From positions 59,907,453-59,971,452 of the forward strand of contig CM060198.1 of the NCBI GenBank assembly GCA_030549335.1: a stretch of DNA of 64,000 nt, in the 5' to 3' direction. The notes below the pieces were generated by a model. That model had not been told where the DNA came from and made no database searches. It worked only from the letters and a program-made list of their open reading frames with translations. This DNA is from Pontederia crassipes. Lineage: Eukaryota; Streptophyta; Magnoliopsida; Commelinales; Pontederiaceae. Below, piece after piece: positions 34,667 to 46,919 of the stretch (its first letter is position 1; every line of letters starts with the position of its first letter). The position numbers were made by a program, and so were the translations under genes.

Positions 34667-37600
34667 TGTAACACCCCTGAAATCGCCCCTCCTGTCACGT
34701 AGGCAGTCAGGTTGATCCCAGGAGCGCTACACTATCTACTACACTATTGACCATGACCATTCAACAATGTGGCTTATGTGGCATTAGTATAATAAGAATA
34801 TATAATCAAAGACTTTAATGCGAAAGATCAAACAGTGGAATGCCAAGAAACAATTGATAATATATATCGTCTAATATGTGGAAGTTCAAACGTTAAACAT
34901 CCAAGTGGAAAGTGGTTAACATACTTTATGGAGAAGTGCGGAAATGCAGTTAAGTTCAATATGCGAAAGAGAAATTCGATGAGCAGAAAGTGTAGTATCT
35001 CTAGACCGATTACAACTTGAAAGAAATGTAGCAAAAGAAATATTAAGCAATGTGACAGTCATGTGCAGCGTTCTCTAAGCTCTATTCCCTCCGTCCTCAT
35101 CAGTTAGCATTCTCATTTGCAAAATCTCATTGCAGGAGAATCGAATACCCATGAGCACAAAGCCTAGTACAATAGCAATAGACAATAAAATAAGGATTAA
35201 TGATAATCATATAATCATAGATGAATAATACTGTGCTCTAATGGCAATGCATTGACTATAATAGATCAATACTTCATTGCTAATCATTATCCATACTTTA
35301 TTCTTTACTATAACTATACTTTATCATTATTTTGCATTATCTTTACTATACAACAATCCATACTTTACTATACTATATTCCTTATTGTATCATACTTTAC
35401 TTTATAATGTTCTCTGCACTACATTACAGTACTTTGCTTTACATTGCTTTACTTTACGTTGCTTTGTTGTGAGTTGCACTACGTCTTTTACATTACTATA
35501 ATATCCTTAGAGTTACTTGTCCTATGCGAGCTCGACTTTATTAGGTTGGGATGTCAGGGGTGCCTCTTTGCTCTGAAGCCAATAAGCCCATAAAGGAAAA
35601 AGGAGTGGGTGTTAAGGCCTCACCCAGTTCAGAAGGTAGGGGGGAGAATTTCTACAATCTAGGAACAGTGGTCAATTAAGAAACCAATAGGTTCACTGTC
35701 TCCTCAGTTAGCTACCTGTCCCTCTGGCACAATACAATAATATCAAGGGGAAAGAGTGTGACCATTGCATCATCCTTCATTCGAGATACAGGTGGGAGAA
35801 GACCTAAAATCTCAGGAATAGTGGTCATCAAAGACAATAGTTTCGCTGTCCCCTCAGCTAACTACATATCCCTCCATTGCTTTAACTTTAATCTTTACTT
35901 TAACTTTGGGGGCGGCACATAACAATCCCATATCTTTATTTTTACATTATTTATCTTTGATTATCATGACATTTATGAATCAGAACTCAACTGGAAGTTA
36001 ATCTCTGTACAATAGGACTCAATCAATATAGGTGAATTGGTTAGAGTATCAGATTTTGATTTAAAATAATAATTGGTTCACTGTCAGAATCGGTCGACCA
36101 TTTCTGGACTGGTCGACCGTTTCTCTGTGTTCGGTCGAGCCGACCTGGCGGACTTAAACCGGTCGACTGTCCACTTTGAAGCCGGTCGACCGTTTTGGAA
36201 TATCGGTCGATCGGTCCTCTTGGATTGGTCGACCCTTGGGTGTCTATGAATCGATCGATCGTGCCTATGGGCCGGTTGACCGGTTACTCTATAGGATCGA
36301 TCGACCGTTCTGGTTATCGGTCGACCGGTCGTAAGATTAATAAGGTGTGCACTGCGCGAAGGATCGATCGTCCGCTCGAAGAATCGGCCGACCAATTTCA
36401 AGGCTAGATCTGTCTGACGACAGATTGGTCGATCGACCGCTCGGTAAGGCCGGTCGGCCGATCGACAAGAACTCCGACGAGTTCAACATATGGATCGGTC
36501 GATCGTTTATAAAATCGGTCGACCGATCCCTGCGATAAAACAGGGCCGCCAGAGTTCTTCATCATTTTCGGCGGCCTTCCGGCCGTTAAACAATGATGAC
36601 AACAATACGAAAAACGTTGGTAATCAACTCAGGATCATAATGAACTAATCATGTGTATCAAACAATCACTATTTCTTCGTCTAGAGATTTAGAACGCTAG
36701 GGTACCTTTTTCGATCGTTTTCCGTTCGTCGGCGATCCCTGCGTCGTCTTCTCTAGCTCTGATGGTTCTTGGCCGACGAGGAGGGTATGACCGACCTTCA
36801 TGAGTGCGCTGGTGGAGGACTGCTGTGCGCCGACGACCGCCGGATCGACCACCCTTTGTCCCTGCGTGCACGCGCAGTCCGCCGAAGCAGAGGAAGAACA
36901 GAAAGCTTATTTTGGTGGCCGGTCCGAGGAGATCCAAGAGGGGAGCATGGGGAATCCTCTCCTCCTCTTATAGCATTTCTTTGGCCGAATCAGAGGAGGA
37001 ATCGGGGAGCAAATCGGGGGACCAGTCGGGAAGGAAATCTCTCTCTCCATTTATTGTTAATCGTTTTCTTCTTCCTTTTTATTTCAAATCTCTTTCCTTT
37101 CTTGCTCTTCCCATGATCTGAATTTGATTTAGCATTTAAATTCTTTCCATATTTGTGTTGATTCTTGTCAGACGTTACACAATGTGTGTTTGAATTCAAA
37201 TCCCTTTCTTATTTGGATCCCTCGGAGCTTTAATTCTATTTATTTGATTTGAATTAAATAACGAATTTCCTTTCTCTTCTGATCTTTCCTTCTCCTGAAT
37301 TTAATTTGCATTTGAATTCTTTCCATATCCGTGTTGATAAAATTTGCCAACCGTTATACATTTCGAATTTTAAATCCTTTCACCTTTTGTATTCTTCCAT
37401 GTTTTGATTCTTTTGAACTCCTTCCTTAATTACAATTTACGTTTGATTCTTGATTTCCTCTCATTAATGTCATTTAATTCCTTATTTTTTAATTCATTAC
37501 CTTTTTTAAGAATTGATTTCAATTAATTTTTAATTTGAATTCTCCCATTAATGACATTGATTTCAATTGATTTTCAAATGATTCTTCCATTAAATTCATT

Positions 37601-37685
37601 GATTTCACGTTTTGATTTCTTTCATTAATTGCATTAAATTTCAATTTTAAATTTTTTTCTTATATGGAATTTTGCATACGTTACA
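34667..37685 (-). mobile_element. Solo LTR with GGTCGACC array (LTR D)
   Basis: The plus strand begins TGTAACACCCCTGAAATCG and ends GCATACGTTACA, 3019 bases, flanked by an exact duplication TGATG (34662-34666 and 37686-37690). It sits in the serpin 2 3' UTR: the sequence after 37690 resumes homology with the 3' flank of serpin 3 (40608 onward). It is minus-oriented, with a TATA-like CTATAAGAGG read at about 36973-36965 on the minus strand. The part 34670-35960 matches LTR C inverted; the array is at 36087-36533. No second LTR is present. Confidence 0.9.
36087..36533. repeat. Array of GGTCGACC palindromes in LTR D
   Basis: About seventeen imperfect copies (ATCGGTCGACCATT, CTGGTCGACCGTTT, ATCGGTCGACCGGTC, ATCGATCGACCGTT, CCGGTCGGCCGATC) occur over about 450 bases. 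Variants with GATC, TGAC or GGCC at the centre keep the dyad. Spacers are unique and of unequal length. Confidence 0.85.
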
Positions 37686-38380
37686 TGATGATTAAGAATA
37701 CGTGATATTGTCGCTCTGCGTCATGCGTTCTAGCATTCTACGGCCATATTGTAATAATCAAAATGAATGTAACAGTAAAAAGTCGTCTTAGACTTAGACT
37801 TTGATTTAGACTTTAACTTTATATTAGTATTGAATTGAATAATATGATATTATGGTTGAAATCGAAAAAAAAATTAAATTAATGACTCCAAACGATCTAA
37901 TTTTAATCTACTTAGAGGGTGTTGGGTGTTTGAGAGCATTGAAAAGTAAAGGTGACTAGACAATAATTCGATTTTTATTCCTACTTTGTTAAAAGAAATA
38001 TATTTAACAGATAAAATTTAATCTTATTAGAAATTGTAAGGTTATTTTCGTCGCCCCACTTTAAATTGTAAATTATAAGTATATAAATTCTGGTGCATAA
38101 ATTTATTCAAATATAATATTCAAAATTTTCAGTTATCTATTACTATCATGTATAATTGAGTTTGATTTTAACTTTTATTAATATTGGATTCGATATTTTA
38201 ATATTCTGAACAAAAATGGAAAAAAAGGAATTAATTACAACATTGCTATCGCTATTTATCGAGTTTGATTTTGACTTTGACTTCAAGATTGATATTGAAT
38301 AATTTAATATTTTGAATAAAAAAGATAGTTGAATTAATGACTCAACATTTTAATTTTAATTTACTAAGGGGGCGTTGGGT
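37686..38380. other. Serpin 2 3' flank with diverged tandem duplication
   Basis: 37690-37785 resembles 40608-40715, the 3' flank of serpin 3 (ATGATTAAGAATACG... versus ATGATTAAGAATGCG..., then TAATCAAAATGAATGTAA versus TAATCCAAATGGCTGTAA). From about 37800 a block (GACTTTGATTTAGACTTTAAC...) recurs diverged at about 38262 and continues past the insertion at 38381. There is no gene. Confidence 0.65.
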
Positions 38381-39085
38381 AGGGCTGAGCAAATTCGGGA
38401 TCAGGTCTGGATCTCAGCAGACCCGGTCCCGACCCGAATTTTGACCCGGTATCGGACTCGATCCCTGCCGGATCCAGTTCCGGGTATCCGACAATTCGGG
38501 AAAGTCACTAGGTTTGTGGCCGGGAATGGATCAGCTCACCATGCTCGATGCCCATATCGACCGCCAGTGGACAGATCCAACCGTCAGACGATCAGATCGT
38601 CGCCAGTGGGCAGATCCAGGCGGCCGGATCGAGCGCCTGGCAGCCGAATTTGGCCACTGGCAACCGATCCGGCCGCCTGTCGACGCCTGGTGGCCGAATA
38701 TGGCCGCCAGTGACCGATCCAGCACATGGCGGTCGGATCAGTCGGAGGAGAAAAAGAGGGAGTCCGAAGAGGGGGAGAGCGGCCGGAGGAGAGGTTCATC
38801 GGAGTCGCCGTTGCCTTGAGAGAGAGAGGGAGAGGGTGTTGAGCAAGGCGTGAGAGAGAAAGTCATGTGTGAAATGAAAGAATTAAATGGCCGACGGGTT
38901 TATATAATGAATAATAAATCGGGTCGGGTCCGGGTCAGATATCTGCACTGCAGATCCCGGTCATGACCCGAAACTCGTTGGATTTTTCACCCATTAAACT
39001 CGAGCCCGGACCGAATCTTGTTCGGACCGAGTTTTTTACCCGATTTTTCGGATCGGTGCGGTCCAAGTCGACCGGGTCGACCGGG
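38381..39085. mobile_element. GC-rich insertion, probable non-autonomous transposon
   Basis: The pre-insertion site is visible: the first tandem copy reads GGGTGTTGGGTGTTTGAGAG (37917-37936), while here about 705 bases starting AGGGCTGAGCAAATTCGGG separate GGCGTTGGGT from GTTTTTGAGAAC. The interior is GC-rich (CCGGATC/GGCCGCC motifs) with overlapping spurious frames. The left end looks hAT-like, but no matching inverted right end or clean target duplication is seen, so the class is uncertain. Confidence 0.55.
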
Positions 39086-39831
39086 TTTTTGAGAACATTG
39101 TAAAATTAAAGTAACTAGGCAATAAGCGTTTTTTTCCTACTCTGTGAAAAAATAATACTTCACCGATAAACTTTCATTATATTAAAATTTTAAAAATATC
39201 TTTTCACGTCAAACCTTAAATTACAAATTATAAATTATTCCTATAAGTTTATTCAAATTTATCACTTTTTTTTGTGGTTATATCTATTGCACTGTATAAA
39301 ATATACTCATCGGGACCTAACTCTTAACTAATTTTTATTAGCACAATTCATTATAAGGAATAATAGTTAATAAACAGAATTAATTTGGTTAAATATCTAA
39401 AATAAAAGGTTATTTAATATTTAAATATCGTGTTCTGTATTCTTAATACTTTACTATACTTTTTCCTTTTCTTACAACACAAATTTTATATATTTTTTTA
39501 TTTTAAATTAATTCATTTTTCTTGTTTTTGTGATAAAATAATATTTTAAAGTAATAAATGTACTTAATTAAATTATGAATTCAACTTATCCATGTGAAAT
39601 ACAACTTGTATGATTTTTTAGGACAAAGTTGAAACGCAACTTGTAAGATTTTTTTAGGATAATATTTTTTAGTGCAGACTTCTTATTTTTCTTGGTTTGG
39701 TTTATCTTTAATCCAAATAAATGGTACAATCAAATGTATCTTTAATTGTTTCCGGTCAAATTCATTAATGAATGAATTGACAATTACATTGCGATCAAAC
39801 ATCCCTTCAAAAAAAATTTATTTTGAAGGTA

Positions 39832-39929
<98 letters not shown>
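39832..39929. repeat. (ATT)n microsatellite
   Basis: About 32 trinucleotides with one GTT interruption, ending about 25 bases before the start of the serpin 3 fragment. It is the complement motif of the (AAT)n run upstream of serpin 2. Confidence 0.95.
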
Positions 39930-39930
<1 letters not shown>

Positions 39931-39955
39931 AAGTTTGCTGCATTTCAAACCGAAA

Positions 39956-40585
39956 ACTCTGAATTCCACCTGCTAGACGGAGTCACGGAACCACGATTCA
40001 TGTGCCGTGCATGACCAGCTAAAACAAGCTATTCCTGTCCTCCTACAACGGATTCAAAGTTCTCAGGCTCCCTTACAAGCGAGGTGAGGAGGATAGAACG
40101 CAATTTTCCATGTAAATTCTCCTGCCAGATGCACAGGATGGTTTGTGGACTCTGCAGGACATGGTTTGCTCTGATCTTGAGTTCTTGAGCTGCCATCTGC
40201 CGGTGGAAAAGGTTTCCGTGGAAGAATTCAAGCTGCTCAAGTTCAAGATATCATTTGAGCTCGAAGCGTCTGCACTGCTGAAAGATTTGGGCATAGTGTC
40301 CGTCTTCAATGCAGATGACGCAGACCTCCCTGAGATGGTGGATTCACTCGCGGGCGAACAACTTTTTGTGAATCTGTTCACCATAAGACTTTTATCGTGG
40401 TCAACGAGGGAGGAACAGAAGCCGCAGCTGCCGCTGCTTTTGTGATTCAGCAGCAGTCACGGACGTCGAACGCCGTGGTCTTCAAAGCGGATCACCCCTT
40501 CCTCTTCTTCATCAGAGAAGACGTCGCTGGAGTGTTACTATTTGCAGAGCATGTCACGAATCCTCTGCTTGCTGCTGCCCAATAA
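39956..40585 (+). pseudogene. Serpin 3, 3'-half pseudogene
   Basis: Homology begins abruptly at SEFHLLDG in exon 2; exon 1, the intron and the first quarter of exon 2 are absent. There is a stop in the CMTS region (about 40020), a stop in MYILLP (TAA just after the MY codons), and a frameshift near 40376-40396. The end is well preserved: [21 protein letters not shown], then [21 protein letters not shown] and a stop at 40583-40585. By simple counting P1 would be Gln followed by Ser. It is closest to serpin 2 in sequence and in 3' flank, so it is a truncated duplicate of the same lineage. Confidence 0.92.
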
Positions 40586-40850
40586 TTGTGCTGATTCGTC
40601 GGTTGCATAATGATTAAGAATGCGATTGCACCCTCTTCATCATTCATGTGTTCTCACATGTGGTGTGAAAAATAAATGATGGCTCTGTTGTAGTAATCCA
40701 AATGGCTGTAATGTAGAAAAGCTGAATAACGAGAATGTTGAAATTTATATCATTATTTTAATATATTATCACTATTTAGATTATCAGCATGCAGTAGAAG
40801 ATGAGGAAGAATCCAATTGTCATGTTCTAGTCCAGATACTCAATTACAAG

Positions 40851-41066
40851 TGAAGGAATTCGTTCAAATAAACAAGGGGTATTATTGAAATATCTCGTAG
40901 CGGAAAAATGGATCGTTGGAGACTTTTCTACGTTATTTTAGATTCGTCATCGGAATCCTAATCACATACGAATAAGGACCACATGTTCATAATCCAAGTA
41001 CCCAAACATATCATCGGAACCTCATCGGAGTTGGGCAATCCACTGACAGATTGCACATGGAGAATG
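40851..41066 (-). repeat. Partial 3' LTR of the large element
   Basis: The stretch from TGAAGGAATTCGTTCAAATA to GATTGCACATGGAGAAT matches 54733-54945 with about 90% identity. After GGAGAAT the copies diverge, so the U3 part, including the TATA region present in the right LTR, is missing here, probably by deletion. Confidence 0.88.
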
Positions 41067-44000
41067 ATCACTGTCAAGGCATACTACACATTAATGTATT
41101 TTTTTCTATAATGACCCCTCCCTTTATCAAGCAATAATGATATACATATTGCAACAAAGGACAGACTTGACCATTATCAATTCAGGAGTAAAAGAAAGTT
41201 ACTTAACCAGAGGGCTTCCATATCATTATTGAGTATAACACAAACTCAATTTTCATAGTTGACTATTTTATACAGTTTTGCTTTAGCTAAACTTTGCAAC
41301 AATGTCATTCTATAACACGAAGACATAATTGAAGATAGATTTTTGCTTATTAATATCGCCATCCTAAGAGGCGTCTATTCGATAAGCTAATCTATAACTT
41401 GATCTCCATTATAGTGCAAAACGAGAGTAAACATGCCTATAAGGTATTATATTATTCTTTTAATCGCCATCCAATATAGGCGCTTTGCATTAGTATGTAA
41501 ATTTTTTGTTTGACCAATGACACAAATATCAGACTGCTCAACTTATTGTGCATGTCTGATCACTAACCATGTTTACAAAAGGACATTTCCTTTTGTTATT
41601 TATAGAGTCACAGAAAAAAAAATATGAGATTCAAAATTATCTCTTTTAATAAGGGTACCAGTGAGTGTATAGTTTTTCGTAGAATGTTCAATTCATCTTT
41701 ATAACAGATGACTCTTGCTACAAAGCAATAAATTTACATGAACAATTCTTACGTAAATTTCACACCCGGTGTGAATAACTCTAACACCCATGTCATTTCT
41801 ATAGAAAGACATTAAACTCTTCATTAATAGAAGAAATACCTTATTACTTCTAGCTATACATAATATTGTTTCACATATAATGTCATGATGACATATTTAT
41901 CCATAAGAATGGATATACACATAATGACATTTATATCATTATTTAGATGAATACTAAATCCATAAATGGATCATCGTAAACTACATATTGCGCTCAATAT
42001 TTTACATCGAAGCATTCAAATAGCTTGATGTAAGTTTCACCTAATACATATGTGAATCAATAGCTAGACTTTTGACGAACAAGAAAAAAAATTCCTCTAC
42101 AGTCAGCACACCTTTTGTGACTATTGCTTTTCGTCATTTTTAATTCTCTTATCATCCATATCGACTTATTTCGAACGCTTACCTCTTGGTAAGAATTTAA
42201 CAAGTCCTTGACTTGAGTTTCTTCTTTAGACTCTGACTCTTTGCATTTAATCAATTTTCTTTATCTAGGCACGAGAGAGCACTCATGTTCATTTCATATA
42301 GTCATTCAACATTGACAACGTGAAACACAACACACATGCTTCAATAAATGAACATTAATCACAAGTCCTCCCACTCGGAGTGAGGTGTGGGAAGAGAATG
42401 TGGACGAACCACAAATCAATCCGCATGTATTGTCAACTTTGAATCTTCAACTTCTAAAATGAAGATATTACTTAATCTCGTTCAGCCAAAAAAATATATG
42501 AATGTCACATTTCTATTTCATATTTCAGTAACATTTAGGCAGCATTACTAATAACATTCCAAATATAACATTGGAAAATTATTGGCGCCACACACATCAC
42601 TAGACTATTTGAATAAGTCTCAACCATTTCGCATGATCAAATAAGTCAACAAGGCATTAATCTTGCAATCATATTTGAATCTCCGTCTAAGTTCATGAAT
42701 TTATATAAAATAATTCATGTTAGCAACTTAGATAAATCATGTGTATGATTTATAATGCGAAAATGTGATGAAAGAAACCATATAGAACCTTAGACATTCA
42801 ATTCAAATGGATTATTGTAATTTTCTGTTCATAAATGATTTTCGTATATTAAGTCAATTAGACATTGTCACAAAAAATAGGCAAAACAATATTAGTGAAA
42901 AAGTATATTTCTCGAGCTAGTCTATATTTATATTGCCTAAAAAATGTCACAAATTGACTAGCCAAAACTTTTGGCATACTTATTTACGTCACATATGACA
43001 TAAATATTCAACTTGAATACTTAAAGTAATCAAGAGATAGAAAATCATTTTCAGAAAATTCTTGTAAAGGAATGTCATTAAATATGAAATTTAACGATAA
43101 ACGTGAATACGCAGCTACGTTTGTCCAAAAAACAAATCTAGATACTATACACATATTCACTTTATAAAAGTAATATAGTAGGATAATGAGAAAAAATGAT
43201 TCATCTATTACAAAAGAAAATTTTGCAAGTCATAATCTTTTTAACTCCCACTTTCATTTTGTTTCCAACTTTGTCCTTGGGCTTGTAGGCTAAGTCATAT
43301 AAAGAATTCATTATTTTTTAATTGCATGATAAGTTGTTCCAATAATATCAGTCCACGAAAAGGACGAGGTTCAACAATGAATCAACATTATCATTTAAAC
43401 AAAACTACTATACGATTATATCAACATTTTTCGACTCAATCAATCACGAGCAAAAAATTATCGCATTTACCACAAGCGTAGCACTTTGTTTTGTTTATAT
43501 CAACTTTGCCATCATGCTTCCCACATCGATGCGAGTAGCGTTAGCCCTTCTTAGTATCTATACATTATTCATTGGACTATGATTTTTGTCGAAAACTCGT
43601 AGTAATTTTCTTATTTTGACATGGACAACATATGTCGTAGTTGAAGATGACAAACATTTTTCAAAGAAATGTCAAAACAATTGATATTTTCACTAAACAT
43701 CAATTATATGCGCAAGCTTACTGTACTTATTAAAAATAAGTAACTATCACGTGGTCAAAAAATATGACCAAGATTTTCTAACTCAGTCATCAAGTTTATC
43801 ATCACATACAGATATAGAACATATTTGTTGAAGAAAAACTTATGTAAGAGTTATTATTTTCTTGATGATTTCGTTACATCAAGTTTGTGAGAATCATGAT
43901 AGTGATCATGCTCGACAGATATCATATTTTACCATGAGTCACTTCTTACATATTCCTTTTAACTTTGTCATATTGCAAAGATTCCTTTTTGTGTCATTTA

Positions 44001-46080
44001 TCTATGGTCAAAATTACATATGGGGAATGAGTTAGTTTGCATGTCTTCTTGTCACATATATTCATAAATAATAACATAATAATATTTTTAAGGTAATGAC
44101 ATCGAGATGCTTGTTATGCTCCCACTCATCTCCCACTATCCGAAAAAATAATTATTATTCATTAAAAATAATATCTTGCGCCAAGGTATACTATCTATTC
44201 ATTTTGGAGAACGAACATCCAAAATCATCTAAAACATATATGATGCGATTAACATATCATTTTAAAAAATGTGGCCATGACAATCAGGGTTCTGTGATGG
44301 GAGCTCTTCTTTACGTTTGCAAGATGTCAATTAGGAAATCATCACACCTTCGTCTTGTCACCACAATAATTAGAAAAATGTCATCACGCCATGTAAGCAT
44401 AATAATATTTGGAGACTGCGTTAGCAGTACACCAAGTAAGTCTACAGAGAAAGAGGGTACTGAATTTCCCACTAACAATCTCTTTTCAGTACTTTTCTAG
44501 ACATGCACATGTTACGCACCACTCAATAAAAATTATTACCATGACCATCATACAAATTAGATGCCTTAGTCCTATTTAGACTACCTATGTTTCATAATGT
44601 CAAACTTATTTCACCCTAAGTTTTATGAAACATGTGACATTCATAATTCACAAATATGCATTCAAAATAAACATTGCATAAATCACATGTATGAATGTAT
44701 ACTATGTACACAAATAATCATCCAATTCATTTATATATAAATGAAAATTATTTGTCACACTCATATAATTAACATAAGCATGATACTAGACATACAAATA
44801 ATCACACAAATATTACTACATGTCTAAATTTACATTTATGTCACATAAGTCTCAATCATGACATAAATTCATATCATGCATGTTTTGTTAATTAAAAAAT
44901 TATTGCATAAATTTTTATCATAAAAAATCATGCAATATATTTCATGTGTAATAAAAAAAATATATGCACATATTTCTATTCATAAAGAAATATAATTTGT
45001 CATAATGAATGTGCATATTTCACATGAAAATGTGACAAAACTTAGTTTGTGCATAAGTTAATATAACTATGTGAATTAACTATATAAATTCACATAACAC
45101 ACGTTATGTCTAATATGTAACATAATTTCATATATACACATGTTCCATCATTAAGAATATAAATTCTTATAATATAGTCCAATTCACATAATGAACTAAT
45201 AATGTGCAAATTTCAATTTTCATATCAATTTACCTAAGTGTCACACTTAAATACACTTTAAGTAAATATAACATAATTATGTGCATGAATATTTAACTCA
45301 TATGAAAATTCAATTTAAGTGAGATACTACACTTAGAACATATCATGTAATAACATAAAATTCATAATTATGTACAACGTGTGACAAAGCAACATGACAT
45401 TTTCATGTAATAATAAATATGCATAAAATTATATGCCATACAAATTTTAGAAAATTTATCCAATCAATTTTCTAATAAAATTATATGATAATTTCCATAA
45501 GTTACAATTACACATAATAATAACATGACATAATATACAAAAACAGATATGCATAAAAACAAAGTATGCATATTAAAAATTCTGGACCTTTCAGAAAATT
45601 ATTCATAATTTTCTAACCAAATAATGTGCATAAGTGACAAATATTCTAATTTATCATAATATGATTATCATGATATAACATACTCATATAGAATGCATTA
45701 TAACAAAATATGGAAACATGTATGTAAAAAATAATCCACACATTATTAATAAAAAAATTCATAATTTTCTGAATCCAGAAAAATATTTTTCTAATGTTTC
45801 TATTATTTTCCCAGTTTTTTAACTATTTTTTTCAAAAAAAATATAACTTTTCAATTGGGCTCTCCTGCAGCCCAAAAAACGAGCATGATGTCCTTCTGGC
45901 CTGTGCCTGCGTTCGCTCGCACATGACGCATTGTGGCAGCGACGGGCCAGAGGCCAGTGACTGCACGTTGCGCCGGAGCGCCTCGACCGCACCCTCGTAC
46001 GTATGCGCGTGACGTGCAGCGGGCCATCGCCCGCGAGCCTTGCGCCCTACGGTGTCGCGCAACGGGCTGTTGCCTGCTCG
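41067..46080 (-). mobile_element. Decayed body of the large element, with gag-like trace
   Basis: AT-rich, with no long frame. On the minus strand near 43470-43530 the conceptual sequence reads KHDGKVDINKTKCYACGK, resembling the region before and into the CCHC zinc knuckle of copia-type gag (family pattern GKK...KCYNCGK.GHF). Further residues are decayed. No reverse transcriptase or integrase trace is seen, so the element was likely non-autonomous or has lost pol. 45870-46080 is a GC-rich leader-like stretch that continues at 51650 beyond the gypsy insertion. Confidence 0.5.
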
Positions 46081-46623
46081 TGTCACGGGGTCATTTTTCG
46101 CTCGACCGACCCGTGCGGCGCCTAGACGTGCCCAACGTCTAGGCAAGCTCTTTTGAGCGCTTTGCGAAAGTTTGCTTATGCCACTTTTTGTATGCCACAA
46201 CTTTTGGGACGCACAGTCCCGAGCGGATGCTTCTTCGGTGGAGGCGTTTGTGAACAAACGGACACCTCGACGTAACACTCGATCGCTTGGGACGCTTTGG
46301 GACGCTTTTTTGTGGGTTGCCATCCCACGCTTGAGGCACGATGCTAGATTTAGGGAAGCTTAAAATTTTTGTTGAGTAAATATGAATGATTACAACGCTT
46401 CGGGGGACACCTAGCGGGTCTCTCCTACTATACCACCGTTTCGGGTGGTAGGTTTGCAACGTGTGGTGTGAAGGACCATCTCCGGGGGTGCACTTTTCTC
46501 GAGTGCAAATTACAAAACTGTCACCACCACATTTAGAAAATAAACTAAGTACAAAAGTTGATTGAAAAGGAAAATACATGGTAAGATAACTCGACGTGCC
46601 CCCGGGGAGAAGCCCCCGAGACA
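46081..46623 (-). repeat. 3' LTR of the gypsy element
   Basis: 543 bases, direct repeat of 51145-51649. On the minus strand it is preceded by a purine-rich polypurine tract (AGTGGGGGAGAA, about 46624-46635). Confidence 0.92.
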
Positions 46624-46697
46624 TTCTCCCCCACTCAAGTCAGCGACGTTCTTGGAGCTGCAGCTTGAAATTCTTCAATCTTCTGTTTGAACTGTCA

Positions 46698-46812
46698 CAA
46701 ATCTTCGGTTGTCTCCCAACTTGTGTCGGCGTCCGGTCTTCTGCTCCATCGAACAAGATACTCCTTCTTACGATTCTTCATGCGGACGGCGAATACTTCT
46801 TCAACTTGATCA
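46698..46812 (-). pseudogene. Chromodomain of the gypsy integrase C-terminus
   Basis: The minus-strand conceptual translation reads EEVFAVRMKNRKKEYLVRW, then DTSWETTEDL, which is the chromodomain pattern (three-strand sheet plus W...P...TWE). It follows the integrase C-terminal part (46920-47159) after an in-frame stop and a stretch VFHVSLLKPF. This places the element among chromoviruses, whose chromodomain directs insertion toward particular chromatin. Confidence 0.85.
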
Positions 46813-46919
46813 GTAAATTACTGACGGATGGCTGGCGGGGCGCGGTCTGAAATCTCATGCCCGGGATCTTCAGTGTCTTCAACGAAAGGCTTGAGTAGGC
46901 TGACATGGAAGACGGAGTG

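Noticed and set aside
38375..38853. Several overlapping frames of about 100 codons
   Set aside because: They lie in the GC-rich core of a probable transposon and overlap in all frames without homology that I recognise.
39672..39969. Open frames on both strands near 39.8 kb
   Set aside because: They are poly-Leu and poly-Ile translations of the (ATT)n microsatellite.
45832..46624. Minus-strand frames of about 160 codons
   Set aside because: They run through the GC-rich leader and the gypsy LTR; no conserved protein motif.
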